A DNA stretch of 64,000 bases from Porodaedalea pini (GCA_002794775.1 NBAY01000115.1:1-64000), one strand, 5' to 3'. Counted from the stretch's first letter, positions 12,503-25,813 are shown. The notes: a model not told the origin generated them from the letters alone. Made by a program: numbers and translations.

Positions 12503-13238
12503 GATAAGGTGACACTTGGTCGAATCGTTCTTCTCTTGCTTTTTTATCCGGGACCTCACTTCCGCATAATGGGGCATGTAGTGCAGCCCATAGCCTCGGC
12601 GTGAATGTGAGACTAGCGGTTGGACCTTTGCGTGTCTCCCTCATTAATATTGACCTGCAGTCGAGGAGGGCTGTGCCAAGCCACAAATGTGAGATTATCC
12701 TGCTGATCATAGGATAAAAGATACGAGAAAATGTATTGAATGAGCTCCATCAAACGCTCTTAGACTAAACGCTGAAAGTTTATGTCATCATCGCTCGTTT
12801 TCTCCAACGAAGACGATTGCAAACCTCTTCAACCATTGTCGAGTCTTCGTTTGCATAGAAATGAAGGAACGTCCTTCGAATTTAAGAACCGTCAGAGAAA
12901 GGAGTGGTTGTGCTAAGTATTAGAAGAGCTCGGCACCTGAAGCTGCCAAAAGAAAGGCGTTCCAGCCGCGTCCTCGTGACACGACGCGCGATTTGAGTCG
13001 AAGTTTGTACATCTTCAACTGCGCCCAATCAATATTAATCCCAATGACAGTCACTTGATCTTCATCCATAAAGGTATACAGGCGTCGACATACACGCCGA
13101 CGAAAAAGGACAAGTAGACGTATAATAAAGAACAGGAGACCCTAGAGTGCTCTCCGGAAGCGAAGGAGAGCCCAGCTATCACAGATTACAGAGTCGCATA
13201 GAGTCCGTTTAAGATTCAAGACGTCCGCGCCTGCGCAG
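12503..13238. other. Intergenic, no supported gene
   Basis: Short open frames only, no domain recognised. It lies between the start of DUF6533 gene B and the 3' end of the acidic orphan gene, both on the minus strand. Confidence 0.45.
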
Positions 13239-15270
13239 TCATCCCTCTGTCCTAAGATATCTACAGCTTCTCCATTCCTTCCTTCGCATTCGCCTCCTGT
13301 CTAACACAACGCCCGCATTATGAATAGACAGGTCCAGCAACGGGAGCTCGGCCAGCGAGAGGCCCTCATCGACGTCCATCAGCAGCGGCAACGGAGGATG
13401 CCAGATCTTCCGTACCACGCGAGGATATGGCGGAACCAACAACGGGTCTGATGGTGGCAGAAAATGCGCCATCAGTTGAAGACATAAGCAAGAAGGAATT
13501 GGAGGTGCTGAGCAATGAATACAATCTGCGACAGCATTGAGACGGCATTGGCAGAAAGGATCTTGCGGAGCTGAGCACTCGGTACAGAAGTCAATATCCA
13601 GACGAATCACCGAAGAAAAGAGGTTTGTCAAGAGATCGACATCAGAGTCTTCAGCCATCCTGATGTCATCATCTTCGCATAGTTCCATGTCGTCGTAGCT
13701 CATGCAGCGGAGTCCGAAGATGTCGTAGTCATTCTCGGGTATCTGAACACTCTCGCGAATCGTCCAGAGCGACGTCGGGACGGCAGTGTTCCATGGTATA
13801 TGAGGAATGGGTTCAACGTCCTCCATGTAACCATGTGAGCGGCAGTTAGAAAGGGAGTCGAAAAGAACGGTGGTCGATGTGGGAAAAGCAACGAAGGCGG
13901 CAGGATACGCAGCCCCATCGCCCATGGCCAGGTCCATGTCGGGTATCATAATTCGAGGCACGGGTGCGCAAGAATCAGTGTGTTGGTAGGCAGCCGTCGT
14001 TACTGTCAGCGGCTGATGTCCAAGAAAACATTGCTGTACCAGCGTGATGTCGGGGGCAGAATAACCAACGAAGGAGTCCGAATGGAAAACTTCGTCGTCC
14101 ATGGCCAGGTCCATGTACGAGTGCGTGCCTAATGGCGCCGGTGCGCCATAGAAAGTGTCCTGGTAGTCGGCCATAGCAAGCGGTGACTGGTGAAGTCCAG
14201 CGAAGGACTGCGGCGTCAGTTGAGGCGAGAGCAGGATGAGTGACGGCAGGAGCAGCCCTGGCTCCTCGAAGGGAAAGATGACATTGTCAAGAAACAAGAC
14301 AGCCTCATCTGCCGTCAAGCTTTTATTCTGGTAAGCGTTGGCTGAATGTGATGCACCGTCTTCCAAGTCAGAGTCGGAGTCACCATCGGCGTCCGAGCTC
14401 GCGTCGGCATCAAAAGCGGAAAGGAGCTGGATAGTCGGAGGAGCGACCTCACCGAACTCGAGGACGGGCTTCACGTCGGCGAAGCGGTCCACAATTGTGG
14501 CGTTGACACCAGCATCGAACGTTAAGCTGGCATTTCCGGGTTCAGGAGAATCAGGTTCGAAGTCAGGAAGCTAAGTTACAGTGTCAGCCCTAGTGTTTAT
14601 GTACGACATAGAGTACTCACATCGTCCGCTTCTTCGGACCCTGATGCAACTGCGTCTACCACCTTGAGAGCGCAAGAGATAAGTACAGTGGCAGCCATGG
14701 TGGGGCAAGGGTACATACAGGAGATGAGCACACATTGGCATAATGATCCTCCGACCCTTGAGAGGAATTGAGACTGGAGTTCCTATACATCTGCTTACAT
14801 GCATGTCAGCCTCAGATGACATGTCTTCGAGCTGATGAGTATACGCACGATACCGAAGTACGATGCATCGAGCGAGCGACCGTCAGTCGTCTCGGCAAGC
14901 GATGTCAAGATCCTCGAGTTCCTGATATCGTCCTCCAGGGTGGAGGTGCTTGCCACCGAAGGCTCTCCCTGTAAGAGACAGACGTTGAGCTGGAGTGGCA
15001 CGCAAAGTAACGGATACGTACTGCATTCAAGGTGGCACGACCTTTCAGTATATCAATAGGTTCATAAAGTGAGAAGAATGACGCCGCCGTGGGACGGGGT
15101 CGGAGAGGGGGGCATCGTCGGGTGGCAATGACCAGCAGTGAAGAGAGGAAGGGGCGCGTGGCCGTCGACAAGACCTGCTTGTCGACGAGAGGGTGCGAGC
15201 GGAGCTTGCTTGATGCATTGTAATGCAGTGAGCGGGCATTGGAGCCAACAGAATGCTTTATGAGCACCAT
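13239..15270 (-). CDS. Acidic orphan protein with duplicated segments and CxxC...CxC repeats
   Basis: A multi-exon gene. ATG at 15270 begins MVLIKHSVGSNARSLHYN; exon 1 ends at 15022. Exon 2 (14969-14854) reads GEPSVASTSTLEDDIRN. A later exon encodes VVDAVASGSEEADD. A long last exon from about 14577 starts LPDFEPDSPEPGNASL and runs to 13239; GTG at 14492 lies inside it. The protein is Asp/Glu/Ser-rich (SSDADGDSDSDLEDGAS). Two related segments of about 43 residues follow each other (MDLAMDDEVFHSDSFVGYSA and MDLAMGDGAAYPAAFVAFPT). Near 13480-13595 a unit C-x2-C-SAP-x4-C-x-C occurs twice (CTECSAPQDPFCQC, CIHCSAPPIPSCLC). I do not recognise a family. The middle splicing (14570-14850) is uncertain. 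A Cys-rich metal-binding or regulatory protein is possible. Confidence 0.5.
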
Positions 15271-16485
15271 GGTGGCCGTCGGAAGTCAAGGTATGTGGGA
15301 GGCGAAAGTGAAACGCGGACCATTTTATAATCATCATAGAGCGGCTGACTGGTACCAACAGATGACGTAGCGCGTCAACCTGACGATCTGATCATCCAAG
15401 CCTTCGAGTCGGCACTCGCTTTTCTGGACGAATTTTGACGAGCTTGAGATCTGCTTTGTCGCACTGTACAGGTCCGGAGCTGAAGCAACAATAAGAGGAA
15501 GGTAAACACGCCTGGTACCAGAAAAAACAGCCTCTTTCGTGTTCCGTTCTCGTCTACGGTCCAGTTCTCTCGTTGAGACCAAAAGATAAGCACAGTTCTG
15601 CTGTTGGCAATGAGATATTTTCATGGGGTCGACTAGGTCGAGACAGCATTCGTCAAGGCCGATGACTGAAAATACGTGCTCGACTAAAAGCTACTACGAT
15701 AATGGGCAACCTATATCAGTAGAATGGGCCTTAGTGAGATGTAGATGTTCGACGAGCAGCGAAATGAAAGTTGATGAAGAAGAGATTCGAGAATCAAAAG
15801 ATCGCGGTCGCGTCGAACTTGAAGTCACGAGCCGCGGCCGACTCGGGCACGTTATCGCGACTTGTATCTTGCTTCCTACTTTCAAGTTCAACCTCGCTCT
15901 TGATATGCTCTCTATTTGCGTCCCTGCCAAGTGCCTTCAAGACATTCGATTCTAATATCCTCTTCTCATTTCTTCGCTGATCTGCTTCTCGTTCACAGAT
16001 TTACAGTGTACCAAGCGACTGCCGATGGTTGCTCATTTCTAAGCCTGTTGTCCAAGATCTTTCGTGAGCACTGGTAACCGATAATTTTTTTTGACACACA
16101 TATATATACTGCCATATATGACGCGCGAATATATGCCTAAGTATATGCCTTTTGAGGCAAGTAGCTTCTATTGACACTTTGCCAGTGGATGCTAATGATT
16201 GGACTTCTGTGATCTGTCCATCCTTTCCGTTTCTACTCTCTTTTAACGCGTTCATCTACACTTGTGCCTGAGGATCTCGAAGAAGAATATCTATCGATGA
16301 GTCTCGACTGTACCTTGAAACCATTCAAGTCTCTTGCTGTTCGGTGCTAGAGAGGTCTCATCAGGACATAGACGGGCTCGATCAGCTGAAATGTAACTAC
16401 TCTCTATGCAAGGGATCCCGACCATATAACCTCAGAATGACTCATACGTCCCCTGATAATTCGTCATCGTTATATCAATGCCATC
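15271..16485. other. Intergenic, no supported gene
   Basis: Short frames on both strands without domain or exon support. Contains the promoter side of the orphan gene (left) and the 3' flank of DUF6533 gene C (right). Confidence 0.45.
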
Positions 16486-18090
16486 TCAGGCTTCGTCTTC
16501 TGCACAGTCGTCTCCCCAATCATGGACGCCTAGCTTGCGTAGGTTAAGGAGAATCCTCCCTGTCATTACGGAGTGAATTACTCGTTCGATGCTGGAAAGA
16601 GGAAAGAGTTGAGTATCAAGTCCTCTCAGTCACTGTGAAGATATCAAGGCGACTAGTGATTAAGTACTAACCTTGACAGCAGGTTTTCTAAACCAGGCTG
16701 GTACAGACAACAAGAAGAGACATCTCAATCATTAGAGAGGTAGACATTTCAGACATGCTTACCGGATGCTTGAGAGCGACGACAGTGTTAGCCGCCGAAA
16801 GAACTAATGAAGAAAGAATAAATTCTATCAATATGGATGGAGAATACGGTCCGTACCAAACAAATATACGTAGAAAAGAGAATCTTGTGTAACAGTAACA
16901 TCAGTTTTAGGACTCTATACAAGTTGATCTCGAACCTACCATCCGCGTATACTCTCTTGTATATCTCAGAGTGCCCGTGAGTCCTGACTGGGTGAATAAA
17001 GAGTCATTTAGCTTATTTCCGTATCTGATAATGATACATGTCATTTAATAGACCGACAATTTCTGAAAGCCTTGATCAACATAAGCACCAAAACACCTAT
17101 GAACGCCGAATCAGGCAAAGATCGCTTTGTTCAAGTTCGTTCTTGAGACTCACCTGCCTCAAACAGTGCTAGAAATATCCAAATGTAAGCTGTGTGTGCC
17201 TTTCCAGAAACTATCAAGCAGCCTGGAACATATGATGGAAGAGGAGAGACTGCGAGGAAGACAAATTCAGGACATGATTGATGGTGTATGTGTTATGCGA
17301 CACCTAGGTCAGGGTTACGCACATCCCAAACGGTGTATGCCTATGCCCCCCAAAACTAACATAGGTACAAGCATGATAATGGTCCACACAGAGAGGGCAA
17401 ATGCAATTCTTCGGGAGCATTCATAGACAGCCCATGTCCGAAAGGCGAGAATAACTGCAATTTGAGGATCAATATTGAAGACGTTCAAATGATCGAGCTG
17501 AGACTCAGACTTTCTGCCCCGAGGATACCCAGGGCAAGTAGCCCTATTCAAAAATGGATGTAAGTGTTTGACATTGAAGTCGAGAGCAACATGACTCACA
17601 GAATGACGCATTGTATGCAAGCGCACACTCCTTCATGGACATTTGCGACTCTGATAACTCTAGAAAGGAATGTACATGACACTTAGACAAGTTCTTCGCT
17701 GAATGACTCCACACTCACGCCAGATGACAATTGAAGTGTCAACGAAAGGCAAATATCGTGTCAGGAAGAACATGACTTTGGCGAATGACCGAGGCGAAGA
17801 CCACATAAGGGACTTTTCTTTGTCAAAAGTGATAGCGTAGTCATAAACCTGCCATATGATTGAAGCAACCGCACCAGGATAGCCATGCTTGAAACTTGAA
17901 TAATTTGGACAATTAATATGGCAGAAGTTCCAATAAAGCACTGTAACACTCGTACCGTCCACGTACTGAATGAGCAAGATGCTTTAGAATGTTCAAGTTG
18001 TGTACCAAAGAGCAGAGACGAGCTTACACTAGCATAGCGCATGTTCTGTACCGCAACTCTAAGCATGTTAGCTTCGACTTGACTGTCCAT
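16486..18090 (-). CDS. DUF6533 integral membrane protein, gene C
   Basis: ATG at 18090 reads MDSQVEANMLRVAVQNMRYA. After an intron, a 10-nt exon (YVD plus one base) and a 20-nt exon (SSMAIL) lead to VYDYAITFDKEKSLMWSSPR and KVMFFLTRYLPFVDTSIVIW, the DUF6533 signature. Later blocks are QMSMKECALAYNASF, VILAFRTWAVYECSRRIAFA, PGCLIVSGKAHTAYIWIFLA and SIERVIHSVMTGRILLNLRK, ending in WGDDCAEDEA and a stop at 16486-16488. No stop or frameshift seen in these blocks. It is the intact sister of pseudogene B: same strand, same exon design, and nearly identical N-terminus. Function of the family is unknown; helices suggest a plasma- or endomembrane protein. Confidence 0.72.
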
Positions 18091-20507
18091 GGTGGGGAGA
18101 TGCACGGATATGTCACTCCAACTTTGCTTTATATTGACTGCGGAGAGATAGCATCATCCATCGAACAGTCGTGGATCGATTTGATGCTTTGAGATCGGAA
18201 ACACTGCAGCATGTTAAATATTCGACACTGGGCACGTTTAGACTAGACTCTATGGCTTCCTTCATGAAATACTTAACCTTAAGTGTTCTTTATACATTTT
18301 TAGGGAAGTAACTTGAACCCGAGGAAGAGAATTTGAATCATTAATATTGTGCGTGGGGAACAAGGGAAGCATCATGCGTGCACTGGTATATGTTCTGTGT
18401 TTACAGTCGGAACTTGAAAAGTGACAGCTCCGATCAAATTGGATCAATCAAACAGATGCTCACATGCGCCGCAGTGACCGCAAACCTCCTCCACTGCTCC
18501 GAGAGCTTTACTGAGTCGTACGAGTCTGGGTAAGTTCAACCATGTCGGTTCGGATCATCTGTGCTTTGCCGAACTACTCAAGCGCCCTCACTCCAATTTA
18601 TTCAAATTTTCATCGTACGCCTGCAGATTGTTCTGAACACACTCTACTCTATAAGAGGATTGTGAAGCTCTCAACAATCTATGTTTCTGGAGCTCATCTG
18701 TTCCAGGAAATTGATGAACTGCTCTTGACTCTCCAGTTTGACTTTCATTGATCTTGACACCACGCAACTCTTTGCTACCGATGATGTTGCGATGCTCGCG
18801 CTGGACTCTATTGCCAAGCGGAGTCTCTTTGATATGCCAGGTGCTGAAATTTTTAGATTCAGACGGAGTGACGAAAAAAGCGGGTTGACAAGAGATTGAC
18901 ACTCGAGTCCCTCAGCTGCGGGAGTCTTGTAGTTCGACGAGCCAAACTTGAACAGCCTTCATTCTAGATTCGAAGCCCCAACCAAGATGAATTTCAGGAA
19001 CCAACCAAGTCAGAAATAACCGGTTAGTATCCAAGCAATAAAGAACTCTCAGTAAAAGACTGGGCGACTTGTGAGCGAGGCGAACGCCGGTGGATGCAGC
19101 TTGGAGAGGTTAGCTGCTGGCGAGTTGCGTCAAGTTCGCAGCCGGCTGCTGTGCATGCACGTTATCGTGTCTTGCGGCTTATTCACACACAATTCCGAGT
19201 CTCATTCTTACAACAACTTGCTCAAAGCACTCAGACTATATCTCCATCTCGGTTCTGCTCGTTTCCCTCCTTCTCGGACTTGACCGCTTTCTGTCGGCCT
19301 GGTCGAAAAAGCCGGTAAGAACGAAGAAGAGGTCTATCCAAATATGTACCCTTCAACTAATCTTACACGATCTAGTGCAATGCTGTAACTGCGGAAATGC
19401 TGTGCAGTTGTGATCGTCATCGCAGAAGAACTGCCTTTCTGTGGGTGCTCTAATCCGGGCCATGCTATGGTGCACCAGTCAGGGAGAAATCAGGAAAGGA
19501 AACGGAAGGCCATTGTACGCGAGCAGCTCTAACATATGTGGGTGAGGAATATACAATAACAAGGTACTCAACAACCGGGCCACAGCCGTTGTTGGTCCAG
19601 TAAGTGCAGCTCTCCGGTAAGCTCATTGGCTGTGAGACGCAAAGTCGAACGGAAGACCGTGTTACACGATGAACTCTTGCTATCCTTGTAAACAAGATCT
19701 TGCCTGAGAAACGGAGTCCTGATGCTCGCCGAATTGGAAAAAAGAAGGCAGGGAATCGGATTATTTCCCGAGTCGAGTACTACAACTAATAATAAAAACT
19801 CTACGGTCTTGAACGGACAAGGTTTGACCTGCAAGTCTATCATGGCAAATACATTCAATTGCACATTAGCGTGCGACAGGACGCTGATGCAAGGCTGAGT
19901 TTTTGCAGGGTTGCCGGCATCGCACAGTCCATCTACAGGCAGACTAACGAAGCACACTTTGTTTCGTGTCTTTGACGGCTCTGGCGTAGATGGAGCTGCC
20001 ACTTTCGATTATCATACTATCCGAGTCGATACTAATTTTTCGAAGGATTTTAGCCCGTTCAAAACTATTTCGGATTTACTCGCTACCCAGTACACGCCGG
20101 CCACTATCAGACGGTATGCATATAGCACTCCTCGTCTCTCATGTTCGTCACACTGCTTCACGATACTCCAAGACTCGTTCAGTCTTCCTATAAAGTGTGC
20201 ACCTATCCTATTGAACTCTAGTAGATAACCCTTGAAGATAGATCTAATTGTTAACTACAAACTCATATAAATACTTCGCGTCATTCCTTGGTATTGTGCA
20301 TTTTATATACGTTCAGATAAATCACATCTATGTCACGGGTAGAAATTGCTCTACAAAGCACATTCTATACGAAAGTTCTAATTTACAATGTGCAGACTGT
20401 CGATCGACATTTTCCAAATCGAGAAGCTTTACCGATTGTTCTTGATCGACGTGCAGAGAGGTACGCGTCACCGCGCGACGCCGCGCGCAACTTGACCATC
20501 TACGACA
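18091..20507. other. Gene-poor 2.4-kb stretch
   Basis: No open frame here has a recognisable domain. The longest (minus strand, 19568-20002) begins with GTG rather than ATG. The right end should include the STE24 promoter. Confidence 0.4.
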
Positions 20508-22195
20508 ATGGAGGTGCTACATTCACAGCTGATAACACTGCAGAGGCATTTAGCATGGGTATCCACAGAACCCATAGACTGGAAACTATACGTCCAATCT
20601 TTCTCCTGGGGCGTCTACTTATTCGAGTCGTACCTCACGTTCGTTTCTCATTTCCATCGTCTCATTTTCTCAACTGACATAACATTGATACTTTATTAGG
20701 TTGCGCCAATACCCTCTCTACTCAAGGACAGCACCTCCCGCTGAGCTTTCCGCACACATTGATTCTACCACGTTCGATAAGTCGCAGCGTTATGGACGCG
20801 ACAAGGCGCGCTTCAGCCTCTTCTCAGGATTTGTGCACCAGATACTCGACTCTGTAGGGCTCCACTTTGGTGTCTACGCCTTTGCCTGGGAGCTCGCAGG
20901 ACGTGCTATTCTACGTTTCGGGTATGGACCAGAGTACGAGGTCTGTGCACACGCTTTATGTTTCCCTTGCAATTTACCGACTTCTTGTTACAGATACTTC
21001 AGTCGAACGTATTCGTCGGCATATTGTATCTCATTTCCACGGTCCCCACGTTACCTTTGTCAGTGTATCAGACGTTCGTTTTAGAAGAGAAACACGGATT
21101 CAACAAAACGACACCGAAGCTGTTCGTGGTCGATCTACTAAAAGGCTGGCTGCTCATGCTCGTCATCGGCGCACCTTTCCTTTCCGCGTTTATATGGGTC
21201 TTCAAATGGGCTGGGGACCGTTTTGTACCTTGGCTTATGGCTTTCCTGTGGGTGACTCTACCTTTTTGTCTCCCTTTATAGCAATTGTCTGACGTTCGAA
21301 TAGTCTCATCTTCCAGCTCTCAATGGTCGTTATCTATCCGACCGTCATCCAGCCACTCTTCAACACGCTCTCACCCCTTAAAGCAGGTGATCTTCGTACG
21401 CGCATCGAGGCTCTCGCGACCCGGCTCAAGTTCCCGCTTAAGCATCTCTACGAGATTGACGGCTCCAAGCGCAGCTCTCACAGCAACGCCTACTTCTTTG
21501 GACTGCCATGGGTACGTGCGCCTGGGGAATTCTGAAGACTCGCGCACTGACCATCTTACATAGAGCAAGCATATCGTCATCTTCGACACGCTCATCGCGG
21601 AGAGCGCGCCCGAAGAAGTGGAGGCCGTCCTCGCGCACGAGCTCGGCCACTGGTTCTTCGCGCACCCCACAAAGCTCCTGCTCATCTCGCAAGCGCACAT
21701 CTTCTCCATTCTCGCACTCTTCCCTGCCTTCCTGCACGCGCCACCTGTCCTGCGCGCGTTCGACTTCCCGCCGGCCGTTGCCGCGACGCCGCCGACGATC
21801 GTCGCGTTCTTGCTCTTCCAGATGATCCTCACGCCGATGGAGGCTGTAATTGGCGCGGCGATGAACGCGCTCTCGCGCCGCTTTGAGTGGCAGGCTGACC
21901 GCTTTGCATGCGAGTTGGCGCAGCGCCTGAAGGAGCCTGATATGGAAGATATGGGCGCACGCCTTGGACGCGCACTCACGACGCTGCACGTCAAGAACTT
22001 GTCGACCGTCTGGGTGGACTGGCTGTACGTTCAATTTGTTGTTCAACTGACAGCTTACTAAAAAAAGCTCTCTCGCCCAGGTACTCGGCTTATCACCACT
22101 CGCATCCAACGCTCACGGAGCGACTACGTGCTATCGAGGCGTTCCAGGTGGCAAAATCTATCAACGTTAGCGCGGACGTGAAGAAAGAGCTCTAG
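20508..22195 (+). CDS. STE24: CAAX prenyl protease STE24 (zinc metalloprotease, M48)
   Basis: Six exons join in phase: 20508-20638, 20700-20940, 20994-21247, 21304-21511, 21564-22024 and 22081-22195, giving 469 residues, close to the family length. Ste24 removes the C-terminal AAX tripeptide from farnesylated CAAX proteins and, in yeast, also cuts the a-factor N-terminus; it sits in the ER and inner nuclear membrane. Family marks in order: DKSQRYGRDKARF, the VLEEKHGFNKTT loop, YPTVIQPLFNTLSPL, DGSKRSSHSNAYFFGLPW, the zinc motif HELGH in AVLAHELGHWFFAH, then SRRFEWQADRFAC (third zinc ligand region) and HSHPTLTERLRAI. Multiple hydrophobic segments match the seven-helix barrel. The start chosen gives the first transmembrane region in frame. 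Intact, and convergent with the PP2C gene. Confidence 0.95.
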
Positions 22196-22574
22196 ACTTC
22201 CTTCTTTTTCCTTGCTGCTTGAGCGACTAGTAAATCGTAGGTTACTCTAGAGCATGCACATTTCGAACTTGTTCAAAAGGACCTTTACTTTTGCATGTTA
22301 TGATATTTATCATGATACTTGGCTGATATACAAAATGTAAATGATGCATGTTGCCTGGCCCCAACTCGCAACCTCTTTCCCACCCGCTCACCCCTCCTAC
22401 ATCTATTCACGAGCACAGCAATTTGTGCCCCTTGTATGTAAGGTAACATTTCAATCTCTAAGATTCAGCATTCGAAACGAAACCGCCATGAAAGAGAGCA
22501 AGGCCAACTTCCCAGACAGAAACCCGACGAATGCGCTCGAACAATTTGGAAGAAAGACGCTCCCGATCAGTGGA
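22196..22574. other. Tail-to-tail spacer between STE24 and PP2C gene
   Basis: 379 bp with both 3' UTRs. No further feature seen. Confidence 0.55.
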
Positions 22575-25137
22575 TCAAGCATTCGTCGACATGGGCATCG
22601 GCTGAACAGGTTCCGAGATATCCGCGACATGCGAGATCGAGTCTGACTCTTGTTTTGAGTCTACAGCAGGAAATGCCGAGGTCATCGGCGTTGTTGAGAC
22701 CGGGGAGATGATGGCGACAAGCACAGAAATGTCTATGGGAGTGAGAAATAAGTAACTAAAGTCCCGAACTCAATCAATGAAAGTCAACAAAAGGGCCTAC
22801 CATCACACTTCCCGCCGCGGAACGAGCGTCCCTCCTCACGCGCACGACGTGCAAAAGGCAGTTCATCCACCTCGTCAGCTTTCTCTATCTCCTTAGCGCA
22901 GCTGCCCCTTCCATCTGCTCGCCTCGCACCATGCGCCTGCATGCTAAGCTGGCGTGCACGCGAACAAAGTGCCTCACTCAACATACCCGCTAGAGTACGG
23001 CGACCGAGCAAGCCAACACCCTCACTCTCGCTACGCTCTGTTTGCGCGTCCTGCGCAAGCGGGAGATGTGCCTCGACTGCACGACGGACCTCGTCGAGGA
23101 CGTCCTCCTCCCAACAGTTGTCGCTCATGCCGTCCGACGCAAGGATGAGAATGTCATCTGCTTGCACGGAGAGTTCATAGCGCCGTGCGTCTGCTGGGCG
23201 CGATGGTGATGAGGGACCGAGCTGTACTGGATAGTTAAACTAAAACAATATTAAGTAGACATGTCAGAGATCGTACGAAGGATATAGCAAACAAAAACAC
23301 TCACCCCCCACCACATTTCCTCGCTACGCCAGACGATCTCGCCTGCACGTACCAGCCAGCCCACACAATCACCAAGGTGCGCGACGCGCAGACGGTCACC
23401 CGAAAGCACAGCAAGCAACGCGGTCGACGAACCAGCACTGAGCGGCTCCCACGACTCCTGCCACTCCCATTCGCAATCCTCGAGTTCCTCACGCCCTGTA
23501 GGCAGGGTATCGTGCAAAGAAGTGGACGACAGAGAAGGTGTAGTAGAACCAAGCCCGAGTCCATAAGACCACCATCGCGGTGCAGTCTTCTGCGTCTTTA
23601 CGACACGCACGCGACGACGAACGCGGTGAGCATCGATTGTTTGAGAATATGCACGCTCGAGCACATCGACAGGATCGATGGTCCCCTCAAGCGGGTCTGG
23701 CACTGCCTTATTTGCGTCCTCAGGAGCGAAAGTCTTTTCTTTACTCGCTCCCAGAGCAGCGACCATCTGCTCCGCGCCAAAGTCTTCCTCTACGAGCACT
23801 CCTAATCCAGTGTGCTCCGTTTTGTTTTCAACTTCCCACGGCCAAGCGAACGGCCTTGCGTTTCCATGCTCCCTTACAACCGTTTTCTGACGACCATATG
23901 TCGTTGCACGTGGAGCGACGCCGCTGTGTTTCAGAGACGGCTTCGTTCTCATGGGAGCTGGTTCTACACCCTGTTCTGTCTTGACAAAGTCCCCCGGATT
24001 ATGCACAGCCGCAGAGGCCCGTGCCTCGCCAACTTCATGAGCGCAGAAATGCATGAGACGACGAGCGAAAAGGGCGGAAGGGGAAGATTGGGCGGTGTGG
24101 GCTCTATGCGAATGCCTGTGTCGGTGCGCATGACGACCTGCTGTTGACGAAGAAGCCGCAGCACAGGTGCTGCATAAGTGCAAAGACGAAGTTCGGCTTG
24201 AATGTGTACGTGAGCCCCATCCACCGACGCCATCCGCCACGCCGAGAGCGTCCTCACGTACAAAGTACGCGTCCTCCCCGACCTGCACGGCCCCGTCAAG
24301 TGAGTCTAGCGCAAAACGTTCCTCCTCTTCTACACAAATCGCGCACATGCAAGACCTCCCCCTTCCGCTTTCTCTTCCTCGCTTTGGGATCCCGTATGCA
24401 CCCACGTCTAGTTGATAGATCTTTTGACTACTCCTTGATGACGCACTCGAAATGTTTTCTTCCTCCTTCGCTTGTCTGTCAGCAACATCAGCTGCGGACT
24501 CGCGTGAGCGCCATGCCTGGTCTGCTGCAAGGCCGGAACGAGGACCACTGAGTAGCATATTGTGGTCAGATGGACTCGAACCGGGCGGGGGCGCAGGTCC
24601 ACCGAGAGAAAGCATAAGAGAAGATGAGCCAAGAAGTGGCTGGCTGCCACCCTCGGCCTGCTGGCCACCACTCGTCTGACCATGGTGGCTTTGTCCATGC
24701 GAACTTTGTTGAGTAGGTTGAGTACCATCTGCGGTGTGTGGAGAGTACGGCGATTGCGCGCTATGCGTGGTAGGACCATTCCCCGGAGCATTTCCCTGTG
24801 CAGTTTGAGTCTGAGCCTCACCCACTGAAAGACGAGATGTCGATACGATGTGCGGATTGCTCGGACGAGACGCTGGAGGAGGAGGGGGCGGAGGCGGGCC
24901 GGCAGAGTCAAAATAGTGCAATGGGCCAGATGCGTTCGTATACAAGGACCGATTACTTGGGCTTCCTGCAACATTTGATGATCCCGAAGCTGATGTAGAC
25001 GATGAGGAGCCAGCGGCTGATGCAAGTGACAGTGAAGCACGGCGTGGACGAGGGCTGGTAGGAGTGCGCACGGAGGACTTGAGAGGCGGCGACGCGGCTA
25101 TGGAGTAGAGCCGCTTGGTTGTGCGTATCGTCTTCAT
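22575..25137 (-). CDS. PTC7-like PP2C protein phosphatase
   Basis: Three exons, 25137-23305, 23239-22801 and 22732-22575, give 809 residues. PP2C-type Mn/Mg Ser/Thr phosphatase blocks are clear: GEDAYFVREDALGVADGVGG (metal-binding Asp/Gly), LFARRLMHFC, VLERAYSQTI, GSSTALLAVLSGDRLRVAHL, DDILILASDGMSDNCWEED and the terminal metal motif GGKCDDISVLVAII, rebuilt across intron 2. The order and the GVADGVGGW start match Ptc7, a mitochondrial phosphatase that controls coenzyme Q synthesis in yeast. The N-terminus (MKTIRTTKRLYSIAASPP) is basic and could target mitochondria. Unusual features are a Ser/Pro/His/Gln-rich region of about 200 residues before the domain and a charged insert of about 90 residues between the DGMSDN and DDISV motifs, with a Cys cluster CMCAIC just before the domain. 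No lesion. Confidence 0.87.
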
Positions 25138-25813
25138 CGTTTGAGGATCTCAGAGGCGCAGTGGATGGCGACGAGCTCCCTGCGTTCGTCGACGACGACG
25201 TTGACGGCAGCGACGAAGACGAGTGGATGTCGCCTTGGACGTTGCGGGGAAATGGTAAGAGCAACGAGCGGATTGGACGGGGTTCTTCCGACAATTTCCG
25301 ATCAAACGTCATTCGTGACCGTCAATAATCTCGTGACCTCCATCCGTCAACCAGCTCCCGACTGCCGGTTCGCAGCAAGTTCGGACGTGCCTCATAGCCC
25401 TTGATCTTGAAAAGGTAACCTCAATATTAATGGCGCCAACTCGACGAAGATACCCTTGGAAGATATTCATATTATCTCTCGTTGAACGAAGCTTCTCCAG
25501 CAAAGATCTACTGTATAGCGTAACTTCCATGGCACCCTGGGCGCCGCCCTTTCTCTGGTAGACATCATACTTCCCAATGCTCGTATCGCTACATTTTGGT
25601 GGTAACAAGATTTGGGTGACTTGTCAATGCTCGGCCTATTCCGAAGATGCGCAAGTGAGCATTCTTCAGCATAATCCTTCGATAAAATAAATCATGATGC
25701 CATCTCAATCATGATACAAAGGCACCCAAAGGCACCGACAACCTATCTATAGAAATTGTGCAGTACTTTAAAAGTCCCTCAAGTTCCTGGACACTCCAAA
25801 ACTTGTTTCGACG
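25138..25813. other. Divergent intergenic region
   Basis: Upstream of both the PP2C gene and the first DUF6534 copy. The part from about 25550 resembles the region before the second DUF6534 copy (from about 46990; shared TTTCTCTGGTAG and CTTCGACGATGTC), so the tandem duplication includes upstream sequence. Confidence 0.5.

Noticed and set aside
19568..20002. 144-codon minus-strand frame
   Set aside because: It begins with GTG, has no recognisable domain, and no exon or neighbour support.
24408..25040. 210-codon minus-strand frame
   Set aside because: Shadow of the low-complexity N-terminal region of the PP2C gene.
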